From positions 1 to 64,000 of the forward strand of contig JAGYIS010000008.1 in the NCBI GenBank assembly GCA_018402255.1: a stretch of 64,000 nucleotides of DNA, read 5' to 3'. The notes under the pieces were generated by a model. It searched no databases. It was not told the origin of the DNA and worked only from the letters and a program-made list of their open reading frames with translations. Positions within the stretch are counted from its first letter, which is position 1. The number at the start of each line of letters is the position of its first letter. Source of the DNA: Marinobacter sp. (lineage in GTDB: Bacteria > Pseudomonadota > Gammaproteobacteria > Pseudomonadales > Oleiphilaceae). The position numbers and the translations under genes were made by a program. Positions 49,840 to 60,556 of the stretch are shown here, piece after piece.

Positions 49840-51348
49840 TCAGTGGCTGGTGCCTTCCTCGTAATTAATCTTGTTCCAGACATTGTACTTGCCTGATGGC
49901 TTCTTCATGGGAATGCGCTTCTCTTCCTCCAGCGTGTCGGCGTCGTAAACGATGATGGCGCCGTCGTCGTCCCAGATGCTCAACAGCAGCTTTTCACCAT
50001 GGCGGTCGAATTCCACGTGGGCGGCGACTTTGCCGGGTTCCGGTTGCAGGGTCTTGACGATTTCCAGGGTCTGTTTGTCGATGATGTGAACCTTGTCGGC
50101 GTTGGGGCCGAAGAACACATCGGCCCAGGCATAGCGGGAGTTTTCATGGCTGCGCATGAAGAAACCCGGGCCTTCGGTGTCCAGAGTCTTGATCACCTTC
50201 CAGGTGTCCATGTCGATGATGGAGATGGCACCGGTCCGGAAATGGGGTGTGGCCATCACGCGTCGGCCTTCTTGCTGCCAGGTGATGCCGGAGCCCAGAT
50301 GAGGCATGCCCGGCAGGGGCAGTTCGGCGGTGGTTTTGCCCGTATCCAGATCGATCACCACGCCGTGCTTGCCATCGCGGGCGGCGCCGATCAGGTGCTG
50401 GTAGCCGGGGTCGAAAAAGAAGTCGTCCAGCAGGGTGTCGGTGGTCATGCGCCGGATTACGGCGCTGTTGTCTTCGATAGTGATTTCCCAGGTTTCCGGG
50501 ATGTCTTTCAGGGCGGCAATAAAGCTGCCTCTGGGCGGTGCTGTGTAAACAGCGCTGACTCGAGAACTGTCGCCGGCGCCATTCTCCACCGGGACAAGAT
50601 CCAGCAACTCCAGGTTGGCGGCATCGAACAGCACCAGGGTATGGGGCAGGTAGTTGGCCGCCATCACATAGTGGCCATCGGCGGAGACCGCGATGTTGCG
50701 CATGTTGATGCCGGCGCGCACTTCCGCCACCACTTTCAGGTTGTAGATGTCGTATTTGGTAATCCAGCCATCGCGGGAGCCGAAGTAAACGTAGCGGCCA
50801 TCGGGGCTGTATTTGGGGCCGCCGTGCAGGGCGAAGCGACTGGGGAAGCGGTGGATCGGTTCCATTTTGTCGCCATCCAGCAGGGTGACGTGGTGGTCGC
50901 CGATTTCCACCACCAGGAACAGGTTCATCAGGTCGGCCTCAAATACCGGCTGATCCGGCAGCGAGCCTGCAGAATGAGTGACGTCGCGGCTGGTCTGGAT
51001 TTCTGTCTTGCCCCACTTAAGCGGGTGGGTCGGCGCCTGGTACATGAATTCGGTGAGTGCTGTGATCTGCTGATCGTTCAGCAGGGTTTGGTAACCTGCC
51101 ATCTGGGTAGCAGGGCGGCCTTCACGTATCACCCGTTCGGCCTCGGACTTTTTCAGGCGAGACAGGTTGTCCGGCAACAGCGCCGGCCCCATGCCGCCGA
51201 GGCGGTCAGTGCCATGGCAGGCGGCGCAGTGTTGCAGGTACAGGCTGTCGGTATCAACGGTGTCTTCGGCCTGGGCCATGCCCGCTACCAATGCAGCGGC
51301 GAGTATCAGGCTCTGGTGTAATCCAATGTGCATCTTTTTAAGGTTCAC
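49840..51348 (-). CDS. nirN: Dihydro-haem d1 dehydrogenase NirN
   Basis: NirN is a periplasmic c-type cytochrome with a cd1-like eight-bladed propeller that completes haem d1 by dehydrogenation. The 502-residue protein has a signal peptide, a class I haem site CAACH (41-45) and a propeller domain (about 130-500) like NirS. It ends DADTLEEEKRIPMKKPSGKYN. I chose the GTG at 51348, with GGGAG nine bases upstream; ATG at 51333 is the alternative. It is the last gene of the leftward nir run. Confidence 0.9.
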   Translation of the reverse strand: MNLKKMHIGLHQSLILAAALVAGMAQAEDTVDTDSLYLQHCAACHGTDRLGGMGPALLPDNLSRLKKSEAERVIREGRPATQMAGYQTLLNDQQITALTEFMYQAPTHPLKWGKTEIQTSRDVTHSAGSLPDQPVFEADLMNLFLVVEIGDHHVTLLDGDKMEPIHRFPSRFALHGGPKYSPDGRYVYFGSRDGWITKYDIYNLKVVAEVRAGINMRNIAVSADGHYVMAANYLPHTLVLFDAANLELLDLVPVENGAGDSSRVSAVYTAPPRGSFIAALKDIPETWEITIEDNSAVIRRMTTDTLLDDFFFDPGYQHLIGAARDGKHGVVIDLDTGKTTAELPLPGMPHLGSGITWQQEGRRVMATPHFRTGAISIIDMDTWKVIKTLDTEGPGFFMRSHENSRYAWADVFFGPNADKVHIIDKQTLEIVKTLQPEPGKVAAHVEFDRHGEKLLLSIWDDDGAIIVYDADTLEEEKRIPMKKPSGKYNVWNKINYEEGTSH

Positions 51349-51390
51349 CAGCAACAGCTCCCGGTTTCAGGTGTTCAATTGATTCAGTGT

Positions 51391-52254
51391 TCAGGCTGGC
51401 CGGCCCGCGGCGGTTGCTGCCGCCAGACCGGTCAGAGCGCTGTTCCAGCCAGCCTGGGCCGGGCGGGCCAGTTTCTCGGCCAGTTGCACCACGTCCCCAA
51501 CGATAATCAGCGTGGGCGGCTGGAAGTCTTCCCGTGCAATGGTCTCTACCAGGTCGTCCAGGGTGGTGACGGTCATGTGCTGCAGTGGCGTGGTACCGCG
51601 CTCCACCAGGGCCACCGGGCATTGTCCCGACAGGCCATGGGCGGTCAGCTCCCGTACGATGGTGGGGGCGTTGTGCAGGCCCATGTAGAACACCCGGGTC
51701 TGACCCGGCGCCGCCAGCACGGCCCAGTTGAGTTCGAGGGTCTGATCGGCTTTGCGGTGGCCGGTGACGAAGGTCACGCTCTGGGCATGATCCCGGTGTG
51801 TCAGCGGAATACCACAGTAGGCGGCGCAGCCGGCGGCGGAGGTAATGCCCGGTACCACCTGGAAGTCGATGTCGTTATCCACCAGAAACTCGGCTTCTTC
51901 GCCGCCGCGGCCGAAGATATACGGGTCACCGCCTTTCAGGCGCACCACCCGGCGCTGCTTCATGGCGAGCTGGACCAGCAGCTCGTTGGTGTCTTCCTGG
52001 GGCACGTAATGGCAACCGCTGGCCTTGCCCACGTGAATGCGCTCGGCCCGGGGGTTCACCAGCTCCATGATCTGCGGCGACACCAGCCGGTCGTAGACAA
52101 TGGCGTCGGCCTGCTGAATCAGCATCAATGCCCGGAGGGTCAGCAGGCCCGGGTCGCCCGGACCGGCGCCGACGATGGCAACCTCACCTGCACGCAGCGG
52201 CTGTTCCGCCAGCTGGAATTCCACCAGGCATTTCTTGCGAGGGTTTGTGGTCAT
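51391..52254 (-). CDS. nirE: Uroporphyrinogen-III C-methyltransferase NirE
   Basis: NirE methylates uroporphyrinogen III to precorrin-2, the first committed step to haem d1. The 287-residue protein has the SUMT motifs VAIVGAGPGDPGLLTLRA and VVRLKGGDPYIFGRGGEE, with VVPGITSAAGCAAYCGIPLTHR. The ATG at 52254 has AAGGA nine bases upstream; another ATG at 52263 is too close to that site. It lies 11 bases after nirJ. Confidence 0.93.
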   Translation of the reverse strand: MTTNPRKKCLVEFQLAEQPLRAGEVAIVGAGPGDPGLLTLRALMLIQQADAIVYDRLVSPQIMELVNPRAERIHVGKASGCHYVPQEDTNELLVQLAMKQRRVVRLKGGDPYIFGRGGEEAEFLVDNDIDFQVVPGITSAAGCAAYCGIPLTHRDHAQSVTFVTGHRKADQTLELNWAVLAAPGQTRVFYMGLHNAPTIVRELTAHGLSGQCPVALVERGTTPLQHMTVTTLDDLVETIAREDFQPPTLIIVGDVVQLAEKLARPAQAGWNSALTGLAAATAAGRPA

Positions 52255-52265
52255 GAGGTGCATCC

Positions 52266-53465
52266 TTACAGGTGGTGAACCGGAATTTCGATGGCCGCGG
52301 CGGCGACCCGTCTGGGCAGGTCAGTGACCACGCCGATTTCATCGTTGGTGAGGTAACAGCCGGGGTCTTCTTCCCAGTAATCACCGGAGATGTTGTAGGC
52401 CCGTACCCGGGTGTTGCCGTTGCACATGCCCAGGAATTTGCAGTCGGCACAGCGACCTTTCACCGGCCTCGGGTATTGGCGGAAGCCCTGCATCAGCGGG
52501 TCGGTGGTCTCGGACCAGATCTTCGAGAACGGCGTTTCTCTGACGTTGCCGAGGTTGTAGTCCCACCAGAAGGTATCCGGGTGAACCACGCCCAGGTTGT
52601 CGATGTTGGAGATGTTCACCCCGGAGGAGTTGCCGCCCCAGTGGGTCAGGCGCTGGCTCAGGGCTTCGACCTGATCCGGGTAGTGTTCCTTGGCCCACTC
52701 AATCAGGAAGGGACCATCGGCGTCGTTGTTACCGGTGACGTATTCCCGCTCGATGCCACGCTGGAGTTCATCGTGGCAGTGGTTGAACAGCAGGGTCATG
52801 GCGTCGCGGGTCATGTCGTACCAGGCGTCGCGCTTGCGGTTGCGGCCGCCGCGGCCGGAATAGTTCAGGTGCGACAGGTAGAACTTATCGATGTCGTGCT
52901 CATCGAGCATCTCCAGCATGGCGGGCAGTTCCGGGTAGTTGTCCTGGGTCAGGGTGAAGCGCAGGCCCACCTTGATGCCGGCCTGTTTGCACAGGGCGAC
53001 CGCGTGCATGGACTCCCGGAAGGCCCCTTGCTTCTGGCGGAATTCGTCGTGGGTCTGCTCCAGACCGTCGATGCTGATGCCAACGTAGTCGTAGCCGGCG
53101 GCGGCAATCCGGTCGATGTTGTCTTCGGTGATCAGGGTGCCGTTGGTGGACAGGCCGACATAAAAGCCCATTTCCTTGGCCCGGTGTGAAATCTCGAAAA
53201 TGTCCGGGCGCATCAACGGCTCGCCGCCGGAGAGGATCAGCACCGGCACGCCGAAGGCCTTGAGGTCGTCCATCACGGTGTAGACCTCGTCGGTACTCAG
53301 TTCGCCCTTGAAGTCGATGTCTGCCGAGATTGAATAGCAGTGCTTGCAGGTCAGGTTGCAGCGGCGGATCAGGTTCCAGATCACCACCGGGCCACTGGGT
53401 TTGGGCACCGGCTGCACCGGCGTCGGGTTCATCAGGCTTTTGATGTAGCGGGTCATGCGAAACAT
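52266..53465 (-). CDS. nirJ: Haem d1 biosynthesis radical SAM protein NirJ
   Basis: NirJ is a radical SAM enzyme that modifies the didecarboxysirohaem side chains on the way to haem d1. The 399-residue protein has CNLTCKHC (C-x3-C-x2-C) for the SAM cluster and the GGEPLMRPDIF motif. A Cys-rich C-terminal region (CADCKFLGMCNGNTR and GCYLTNDE) fits a second cluster. It is 13 bases downstream of nirH. Confidence 0.95.
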   Translation of the reverse strand: MFRMTRYIKSLMNPTPVQPVPKPSGPVVIWNLIRRCNLTCKHCYSISADIDFKGELSTDEVYTVMDDLKAFGVPVLILSGGEPLMRPDIFEISHRAKEMGFYVGLSTNGTLITEDNIDRIAAAGYDYVGISIDGLEQTHDEFRQKQGAFRESMHAVALCKQAGIKVGLRFTLTQDNYPELPAMLEMLDEHDIDKFYLSHLNYSGRGGRNRKRDAWYDMTRDAMTLLFNHCHDELQRGIEREYVTGNNDADGPFLIEWAKEHYPDQVEALSQRLTHWGGNSSGVNISNIDNLGVVHPDTFWWDYNLGNVRETPFSKIWSETTDPLMQGFRQYPRPVKGRCADCKFLGMCNGNTRVRAYNISGDYWEEDPGCYLTNDEIGVVTDLPRRVAAAAIEIPVHHL

Positions 53466-53478
53466 GGTTGGTCTCTCT

Positions 53479-53986
53479 CTAGGTTTTCAGTCGCAATCCG
53501 GTTTTTTTCAGAATTGCCGAACTGTAGAGAATGGTATGGCCTGAGCAGGTGTCGCCCAGCAGCTCCCGGATGGTGTCCGGCTTTGTGTTCGACTTCGTCA
53601 CGGCTGGTGCCATGGACCATGGCAAACAGGTTGTAACTCCAGTAGGGCAGGTGTCGGGGGCGGCGATAGCAATGGCTGACAAACGGCAGGTCGCCGACCT
53701 TCTGACCCATGGTTGCGATAGCCTGGTCGGTCACGTCCCACACGGTCATGCCGTTAAACCGGTACCCGAGTTTGTAGTGATCCGGCACCGCGGCTACCCG
53801 GCGGATGATGCCGTTGGCCTGCATGGCCCGGAACCGGTCCAGCACCTGCTCCGCTGGCATGTCGAGCTGGCGCCCGAGCTCGGCCCAGGGGTCCGGCACC
53901 AGCGGCAGACCGGATTGGGTGGCCAGTATCAGCGCCCGGTCCTGATCGCTCAGGGCTGCCTCAGACTTCAAAGTGGAGGTGGACAT
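53479..53986 (-). pseudogene. nirH: nirH, frameshifted (sirohaem decarboxylase subunit)
   Basis: NirD, L, G and H are Lrp/AsnC-like subunits that decarboxylate sirohaem. The 5' frame from 53986 (ILATQSGLPLVPDPWAELG, MVHGTSRDEVEHKA) fits NirH. At about 53578-53581 one base appears inserted (AAAGCCGGACACC where AAAGCCGACACC would keep frame). The true ending, DTIRELLGDTCSGHTILYSS with AILKKTGLRL, continues in another frame to 53479. The gene overlaps nirG by 26 bases. It may be a real lesion or a sequence error. Confidence 0.85.
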
Positions 53987-54452
53987 GAAACTCCTGCTCC
54001 TTGGGCATGTTGTAAACGGGGTGGCCGGTCAGGGCCTCGATCTGCCCGATGGTGTCGGCGATGCCGGCCGGGGTTTCGGTGGCCAGCACAAACCACATGT
54101 TCAGTTCGTGTTCCCGGCGGTAGTTGTGGGCAACCTGGTGAAAGCTGTTGACCTGCCCGGCCACCCGATCAAAGTCTTGATCGGGAATGCGCATGGCCGC
54201 GAGAGTCAGGCCGCCGCCCATTTCGCCGGCGTGAAACATCGGTCCGAAACGGCTGAGGGTGCCGTTGGCCAGCAGGGCTTTCAGGTGTTCCAGCAGCTCG
54301 TGTTGGTCAATGCCGATTTCCTCGGCTACGTCCTGGTAGGGCGTTCTGGTCAGCGGCAGTCCGACTTGCAGACGGTTGATGATGGCCCGTTCCACCGGTG
54401 TGAAGTCCGGCGCCGCCGGGGCATTGCCCGGGCGCTCAGCAAGGGCTGACAT
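53961..54452 (-). CDS. nirG: Sirohaem decarboxylase subunit NirG
   Basis: This 163-residue Lrp/AsnC-like protein is part of the haem d1 pathway. It reads through intact: FTPVERAIINRLQVGLPLTRTPYQDVAEEIG (HTH), then LSRFGPMFHAGEMGG, the conserved VAHNYRREHELNMWFVLA and GHPVYNMPKEQEFHV. I chose the ATG at 54452; upstream codons overlap nirL. It is the only one of the four nirDLGH genes without a break. The call as NirG rather than NirD is by order and likeness. Confidence 0.88.
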   Translation of the reverse strand: MSALAERPGNAPAAPDFTPVERAIINRLQVGLPLTRTPYQDVAEEIGIDQHELLEHLKALLANGTLSRFGPMFHAGEMGGGLTLAAMRIPDQDFDRVAGQVNSFHQVAHNYRREHELNMWFVLATETPAGIADTIGQIEALTGHPVYNMPKEQEFHVHLHFEV

Positions 54453-54977
54453 AGCGGCCTCCACGTTGCAGGTAAGCCTTGCTGCTGAACAGCACCGAGT
54501 AGGGTGTTTCCTGCAGCTGGTGGCCTTCAATCAGGCTGGCCAGCTGCTGCCGCACGCGCTCACGGGTAACGCCGTGAATCATGCAGAACAGGTTGTAGGG
54601 CCAGTCCGGCAACTCGCCTGCGGGCGCTGATAGCACAGGGTGACAAAAGGGACTGCCGCCAGCGCGTTGCCGAGCTCGCACATCTGCTGGTCCGGGCACA
54701 TCCCAGACCACCATGGCGTTGGCCTGGTAACCCAGGGTGCGGTGCTTGACCACCAGGCCCAGACGCTTGATCAGGCCCTGTTGCTGCCACTGGCGTAATC
54801 GCACTCATCACCTGTGTGTTCGGTCAGGCCGACGCGCTCGGCCAGGGTCTGATAAGGCCGCGGGGTCAGCGGTAGACCGGTTTCCAGTTGCTCGCGCAGT
54901 CGCAGCAAGCCCCAGGCGCTGATGGATTCGCTGACTAACAGGTAATTCTGATGTGGACCGATGGCCGGCAGATTCAT
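54436..54977 (-). pseudogene. nirL: nirL, with several frame changes (sirohaem decarboxylase subunit)
   Basis: The gene starts at 54977 (its ATG overlaps the nirD stop) with LREQLETGLPLTPRPYQTLAERVG. At least four phase changes follow, near 54812-54818, 54805, 54693 and 54616. After each, family-like sequence resumes in another frame: RLRQWQQQGLIKRLGLVVKH, then DQQMCELGNALAAVPFVTLC, then ELPDWPYNLFCMIHG. Three changes look like single-base insertions and the last like a one-base loss or two-base gain. The nirG start overlaps its end. Real decay or poor sequence are both possible. Confidence 0.8.
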
Positions 54978-55440
54978 GGCAAGACCTCCCAGTCGATATC
55001 AAAGCCCAGATCGATGTGAAAGCCTTCGACCATCGGTAGCCTCAGCATGGGCAGCGCCAGCTGGTGTTCCAGTTCGTCCAGACGCTCTTCCAGCGTGTCT
55101 TCATCTGGCTGCGGTCATCACAAACCAGAGGTTGTAAGTGTGCTCCCGGGCGTAATTGTGGTTCACCCCCGGGGCACGGTTGATTCTGTGCCGCCACCAG
55201 ATCGATCTGATCGTCTGGTGCGGCCACGGCCGCCAGTAAACTGGCGCCGGCTTTGCTGTGTTCAAACACCGGGCCGACCCGGCTGAGCACCTGCTGCTCC
55301 TGAAGGGCAGACAGCCTTTCGATCACCTCCTGCTCGGTCAGGCCCAGGTGCTGGGCCATGACCTCGTAGGGGCGCTCGCAGATCGGCAGGTTACGCTGGT
55401 AACGGTCGATCAGGTGTCGGTCTGCTGCATCCAGTCTCAT
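54974..55440 (-). pseudogene. nirD: nirD, with two frame-breaking insertions (sirohaem decarboxylase subunit)
   Basis: The first frame from 55440 is NirD-like (LIDRYQRNLPICERPYEVMA, LSRVGPVFEHSKAGASLLAA). An extra A in CAGAATCAACCGTGC (about 55183) shifts the frame; INRAPGVNHNYAREHTYNLW then continues. A second extra base in GCCAGATGAAGAC (about 55105) shifts it again, after which DEDTLEERLDELEHQLALPM runs to the stop at 54974. The repaired protein would be about 154 residues. It is 29 bases after nirS. Confidence 0.83.
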
Positions 55441-55468
55441 CAGTTGCTCCTCCGGGCCAGTGGCCGGA

Positions 55469-57205
<1,737 letters not shown>

Positions 57206-57254
57206 TTAGGTTCCAGAGTGCTCCCTAGGTTTCTCCTGTTGGGGCTTCCAGACA

Positions 57255-57268
57255 TTGATTAATGTCAT
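57255..57268 (-). promoter_or_regulatory. FNR/DNR-like box toward nirS
   Basis: TTGATTAATGTCAT (plus strand) matches TTGAT-N4-ATCAA at eight of ten positions. It lies 62-75 bases before the nirS start, a suitable place for activation. Confidence 0.55.
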
Positions 57269-57339
57269 GAGAATGTATGTTTTACAGAGAGTACCTCCCC
57301 GTGGGTATGACTTAAGATCAATGGTGCAGGCGTTAATAT

Positions 57340-57353
57340 TTAATCAATATCAA
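57340..57353 (+). promoter_or_regulatory. FNR/DNR-like box toward nirC
   Basis: TTAATCAATATCAA matches TTGAT-N4-ATCAA at nine of ten positions. It lies 56-69 bases before the nirC start at 57409, a suitable place for an oxygen- or NO-sensing activator. Confidence 0.65.
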
Positions 57354-57408
57354 GGTTATCGTTGGTGGGTGCCCGCAGCATGACAGCATGGATTCAGGAG
57401 GGACTGCG

Positions 57409-57774
57409 ATGACCGAACGCATGGGCACTGCAAGGCGATGGCTGATTTGCCTGGCTGGTGGACTGCTGCTGTCCTCGCCGGTTTTGTCGGCGGGCCCCGA
57501 TAACGTCGCCGAACTGCAGAATTTTGTGATTCAGGATTGCGGCTCCTGTCATGGGCTGACTTTCAGAGGCGGGCTTGGACCGCCACTGCGACCGGAGAAC
57601 ATCGACCACCTTTCGGAAGCGGCGCTGTCTGCCATTATCCGTGAGGGTATTCCGGGCACCGCGATGCCGCCCTGGAAAGCCCTGCTCAATGATCAGGACA
57701 TTGCCTGGATCAGCCGGCAGTTGAAATCTGGCCGCCTGCTGAATGAGAAAAGCAGCACCGGCCAACCCCGTTAA
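57409..57774 (+). CDS. nirC: Cytochrome c NirC
   Basis: NirC is a small periplasmic c-type cytochrome of the nir cluster, proposed to donate electrons to NirS or to haem d1 steps. The 121-residue protein has a signal peptide (ICLAGGLLLSSPVLSA) and the haem site CGSCH (44-48), with a C-terminal Met candidate in GTAMPPWK. I chose the ATG at 57409 because CAGGAGGG precedes it; the frame starts earlier (57388). It is divergent from nirS, unlike the nirSMCF order of Pseudomonas. Confidence 0.9.
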   Translation: MTERMGTARRWLICLAGGLLLSSPVLSAGPDNVAELQNFVIQDCGSCHGLTFRGGLGPPLRPENIDHLSEAALSAIIREGIPGTAMPPWKALLNDQDIAWISRQLKSGRLLNEKSSTGQPR

Positions 57775-57790
57775 TGACCAAGGACACGCC

Positions 57791-58993
57791 ATGAGAAAGC
57801 TGAGCGCCCGGATTTTGATCATAGTTGCGAGCACGCTGTTGTCTGGCTGCCAGGCGTTTACGGACCAAGAACCTGTTGCGTTACGGGGTACGGGGGATCT
57901 GGGGCTGGTGATCGAACGGGCGTCTGGCTCGGTGCTGGTGATTGATCACTCCGAGTATCAGATCCTGGGCAGGGTAGAGGGCCTGGGGGACCTGTCTCAC
58001 GCCTCGGTGGTGTATTCCCGTGACGCTCGCTACGGCTATGTGTTCGGCCGCGATGGCGGTTTGACCCAGGTAGACCTGTTAACGCAAACGATCGCTAACA
58101 GGGTGGTTCAGTCTGGCAACAGCATCGGCGGAGCGATTTCTCAGGATGGCCGTTATGTTGCCGTGTCTAACTACGAACCCGGTGGTGTGAATATTTTTGA
58201 TAGCAAAACTTTGGAGCCAGTGCTGACCATTCCCGCGGACTTTGTGAGCGCCAGTGGCGAGAACGCCCAGTCCAAAACGGTAGGTTTGGTGGATGCTCCC
58301 GGCAACCAGTTTGTGTTCAGTCTGTTTGATGCCGGTGAGATCTGGACCGTGGATATGATCCCGTCACCACCCGAAGTGACCCGTTTCCCGGCGGGCAAAC
58401 AGCCCTATGATGCCTTGATCACTCCGGATGGCCGCTACTACATTGCCGGCCTGTTCGGTGAGGACGGGCTATCGATGATGGACCTGTGGCAGCAGGATAA
58501 AACCGTGCAACGCATTCTTCCCGATTACGGTAAGGGAGAACAGCGCCTGCCGGTGTACAAGATGCCGCACCTGGAAGGCTGGGCCATCGCCGATGGCCAC
58601 GCGTTTGTGCCGGCGGTTGGTCGCCATGAAGTACTGGTGGCAAGACTGGATGACTGGCACATGGTGCAGCGCATTCCCGTGCACGGCCAGCCGGTATTTG
58701 TGATGGCCAGCCCGGACAACCGGCAGATCTGGGTCAGCTTTGCCCATCCGGACAACGACGTGGTGCAGGTGATTGATTCGCAAACCCGGGAAGTGATTCG
58801 CAATCTGGAACCCGGCAAATCTGTGCTGCACATGGAGTTCACCCCCCGGGGTGAAGAGGTCTGGGTGTCCTCCCGGGACAGCAATCGCATCACCGTTTAC
58901 AGCACGCGAACGCTGGAAGCCGTCGCCACTCTCCCAGCGCAGAAGCCGTCCGGTATTTTCTTCAGCAGCCGGGCCCATGCGCTTGGGCTGTGA
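57791..58993 (+). CDS. nirF: Haem d1 biosynthesis protein NirF
   Basis: This 400-residue cd1-like propeller protein is needed for a late haem d1 step. It has a lipoprotein signal with SGC at 18-20, so it is membrane-anchored in the periplasm. The body is a beta-propeller resembling the NirS d1 domain without a c-haem (VYSRDARYGYVFGRDGG, AISQDGRYVAVSNYEPGG, EEVWVSSRDSNRITVY). It lies 17 bases after nirC. Confidence 0.93.
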   Translation: MRKLSARILIIVASTLLSGCQAFTDQEPVALRGTGDLGLVIERASGSVLVIDHSEYQILGRVEGLGDLSHASVVYSRDARYGYVFGRDGGLTQVDLLTQTIANRVVQSGNSIGGAISQDGRYVAVSNYEPGGVNIFDSKTLEPVLTIPADFVSASGENAQSKTVGLVDAPGNQFVFSLFDAGEIWTVDMIPSPPEVTRFPAGKQPYDALITPDGRYYIAGLFGEDGLSMMDLWQQDKTVQRILPDYGKGEQRLPVYKMPHLEGWAIADGHAFVPAVGRHEVLVARLDDWHMVQRIPVHGQPVFVMASPDNRQIWVSFAHPDNDVVQVIDSQTREVIRNLEPGKSVLHMEFTPRGEEVWVSSRDSNRITVYSTRTLEAVATLPAQKPSGIFFSSRAHALGL

Positions 58994-59012
58994 TACGCAA
59001 AGGAGCTGGTGG

Positions 59013-59777
59013 TTGGTGCTCATGGCCACCGGCCTGGCACCGGTGTTTCCCGCTCTGGCCGGCGAGAATGTTGAGTTGAGGGTGTACACGGAGTTGTCGT
59101 CTTACACCGTGGCGCAAAACCGGTTGAAAGCCTATCTCGACCGGCAAGGATGTGATGCGAGCGTAAAAATTGCCGTGGCTGAGCCAGTGGCGGGAGCAGA
59201 ATTCGGGGATTGGGGCGTGCGCTCAGGGCTGGTTTTCTCCGCACAGCCTGTTGGCGGTGAGCGGGCTCTCAAGGCTGTTAACGCGACAGGGCAGAGCCCG
59301 GTGCCGGTGTGGGTAACCCGGAAAACCTCGGGGGTTCGCTCCCTGGCAGAGCTGCACGGCCGGGACGTCTCTCTGGTGGCCGGGGCTGACCCGGTGGGCG
59401 CGGCAGCCGCTCTGCAGGCGTTGGCGGGTCAGGGCGTTACCCCTTCCCGGGGCCAGCGTTATTTTGCGGCAGATTACAGTTCCGCCCTGGGCCTGTTGCT
59501 ACACAACAACACCCATGCGGCGGTTTCGGAGCTGGGGTTTGTATCGGGATTGATGGAATCGCAAGGGTTGGCGGTTACCTGGCAAGGCCAACCTGTAGAG
59601 GGTGCCGGCTGGTATCAAACCGCATCGGAGGGATCGGCCAGGCAGGTTGATCTTTGCCTGGCGGCGCTGACTCGGATACAGAGATCCGATGATCGGCAGA
59701 TGTTTCAGTTATTCCCGGAATGGGTGTCCGGTTTTGTGTCACCCGAATCCACGCAAGAAAAGGATAGTGCCCCATGA
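59013..59777 (+). CDS. PhnD-like periplasmic substrate-binding protein in the nir operon
   Basis: This 254-residue protein has a short signal peptide and the fold of PhnD-type phosphate/phosphonate binding proteins (VWVTRKTSGVRSLAELHGRD, YFAADYSSALGLLLHNN, AAVSELGF). No transporter genes are near. It probably starts at TTG 59013, seven bases after AAGGAG; ATG 59022 is the alternative. It lies 19 bases after nirF and overlaps nirQ by four. Such single binding proteins occur in denitrification operons, but I do not know their ligand. Confidence 0.72.
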   Translation: MVLMATGLAPVFPALAGENVELRVYTELSSYTVAQNRLKAYLDRQGCDASVKIAVAEPVAGAEFGDWGVRSGLVFSAQPVGGERALKAVNATGQSPVPVWVTRKTSGVRSLAELHGRDVSLVAGADPVGAAAALQALAGQGVTPSRGQRYFAADYSSALGLLLHNNTHAAVSELGFVSGLMESQGLAVTWQGQPVEGAGWYQTASEGSARQVDLCLAALTRIQRSDDRQMFQLFPEWVSGFVSPESTQEKDSAP

Positions 59778-60556
59778 CTTTTTACCAGCCTGTAGGCAAC
59801 GAAGTGGAACTGTTCAGCGCCGCGGCCGATAACGGGTTGCCGGTTCTGATCAAAGGCCCGACCGGCTGCGGAAAAACCCGCTTTGTCCGGTACATGGCCG
59901 AAAAACTGGGCCGGCCGGTGTACACCGTGGCTTGCCACGACGATCTGACGGCCTCCGACCTGGTGGGTCGCCATCTGATCGGCCCGGACGGCACTTACTG
60001 GCAGGACGGCCCTCTGACCCGGGCGGTGCGGGAAGGTGGCATCTGCTATCTGGACGAGGTGGTGGAAGCCCGAAAGGACACCACAGTGGTGTTGCACCCG
60101 CTGGCCGATGATCGCCGGGAACTGCCCATCGAGCGCACTGGCGAACTGCTGCAGGCAGCGCCGGGATTCATGCTGGTGGTGTCCTACAACCCTGGCTACC
60201 AGAGCCTGCTCAAGGGCATGAAGCCGAGCACCCGGCAGCGGTTTGTGTCGATGAGTTTCGATTATCCGAAACCGGAAGTCGAGCAGATGATTGTGCAGGA
60301 GGAAGCCGGCTGTGACGCAGACCTGGCGAAGCAGCTGGTGAGCCTGGCGGCGTCTTTGCGCAAGCTGAAAGATCACGATCTGGAAGAGGCGGCGTCGACC
60401 CGCTTGTTGATTCATACCGCTTATTTGATCCACTCCGGTGTGCCGGCTGTTGAAGCCTGCCGCGCCGGACTCATCGAACCGTTGTCGGACGACGCGGTTA
60501 CTGTCAATGCACTCATGGAGGTGGTGTATGCCTTATTCGGCCAGTCAGAAGAGTGA
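59774..60556 (+). CDS. nirQ: NirQ/NorQ family MoxR-type AAA ATPase
   Basis: This 260-residue AAA+ ATPase matures or activates the NO or nitrite reductase together with NorD. Walker A is GPTGCGKT (28-35) and Walker B ICYLDEVVEARKDT, with the sensor region VSYNPGYQSLLKGMKPSTRQRF. It overlaps the PhnD-like gene by four bases and the next gene by 29. NorD, its usual VWA partner, is encoded convergently at 61885-63711. Confidence 0.95.
   Translation: MTFYQPVGNEVELFSAAADNGLPVLIKGPTGCGKTRFVRYMAEKLGRPVYTVACHDDLTASDLVGRHLIGPDGTYWQDGPLTRAVREGGICYLDEVVEARKDTTVVLHPLADDRRELPIERTGELLQAAPGFMLVVSYNPGYQSLLKGMKPSTRQRFVSMSFDYPKPEVEQMIVQEEAGCDADLAKQLVSLAASLRKLKDHDLEEAASTRLLIHTAYLIHSGVPAVEACRAGLIEPLSDDAVTVNALMEVVYALFGQSEE

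Noticed and set aside
49999..51321. 440-codon open frame opposite nirN
   Set aside because: Shadow of a well-supported gene; no ribosome-binding site or domain.
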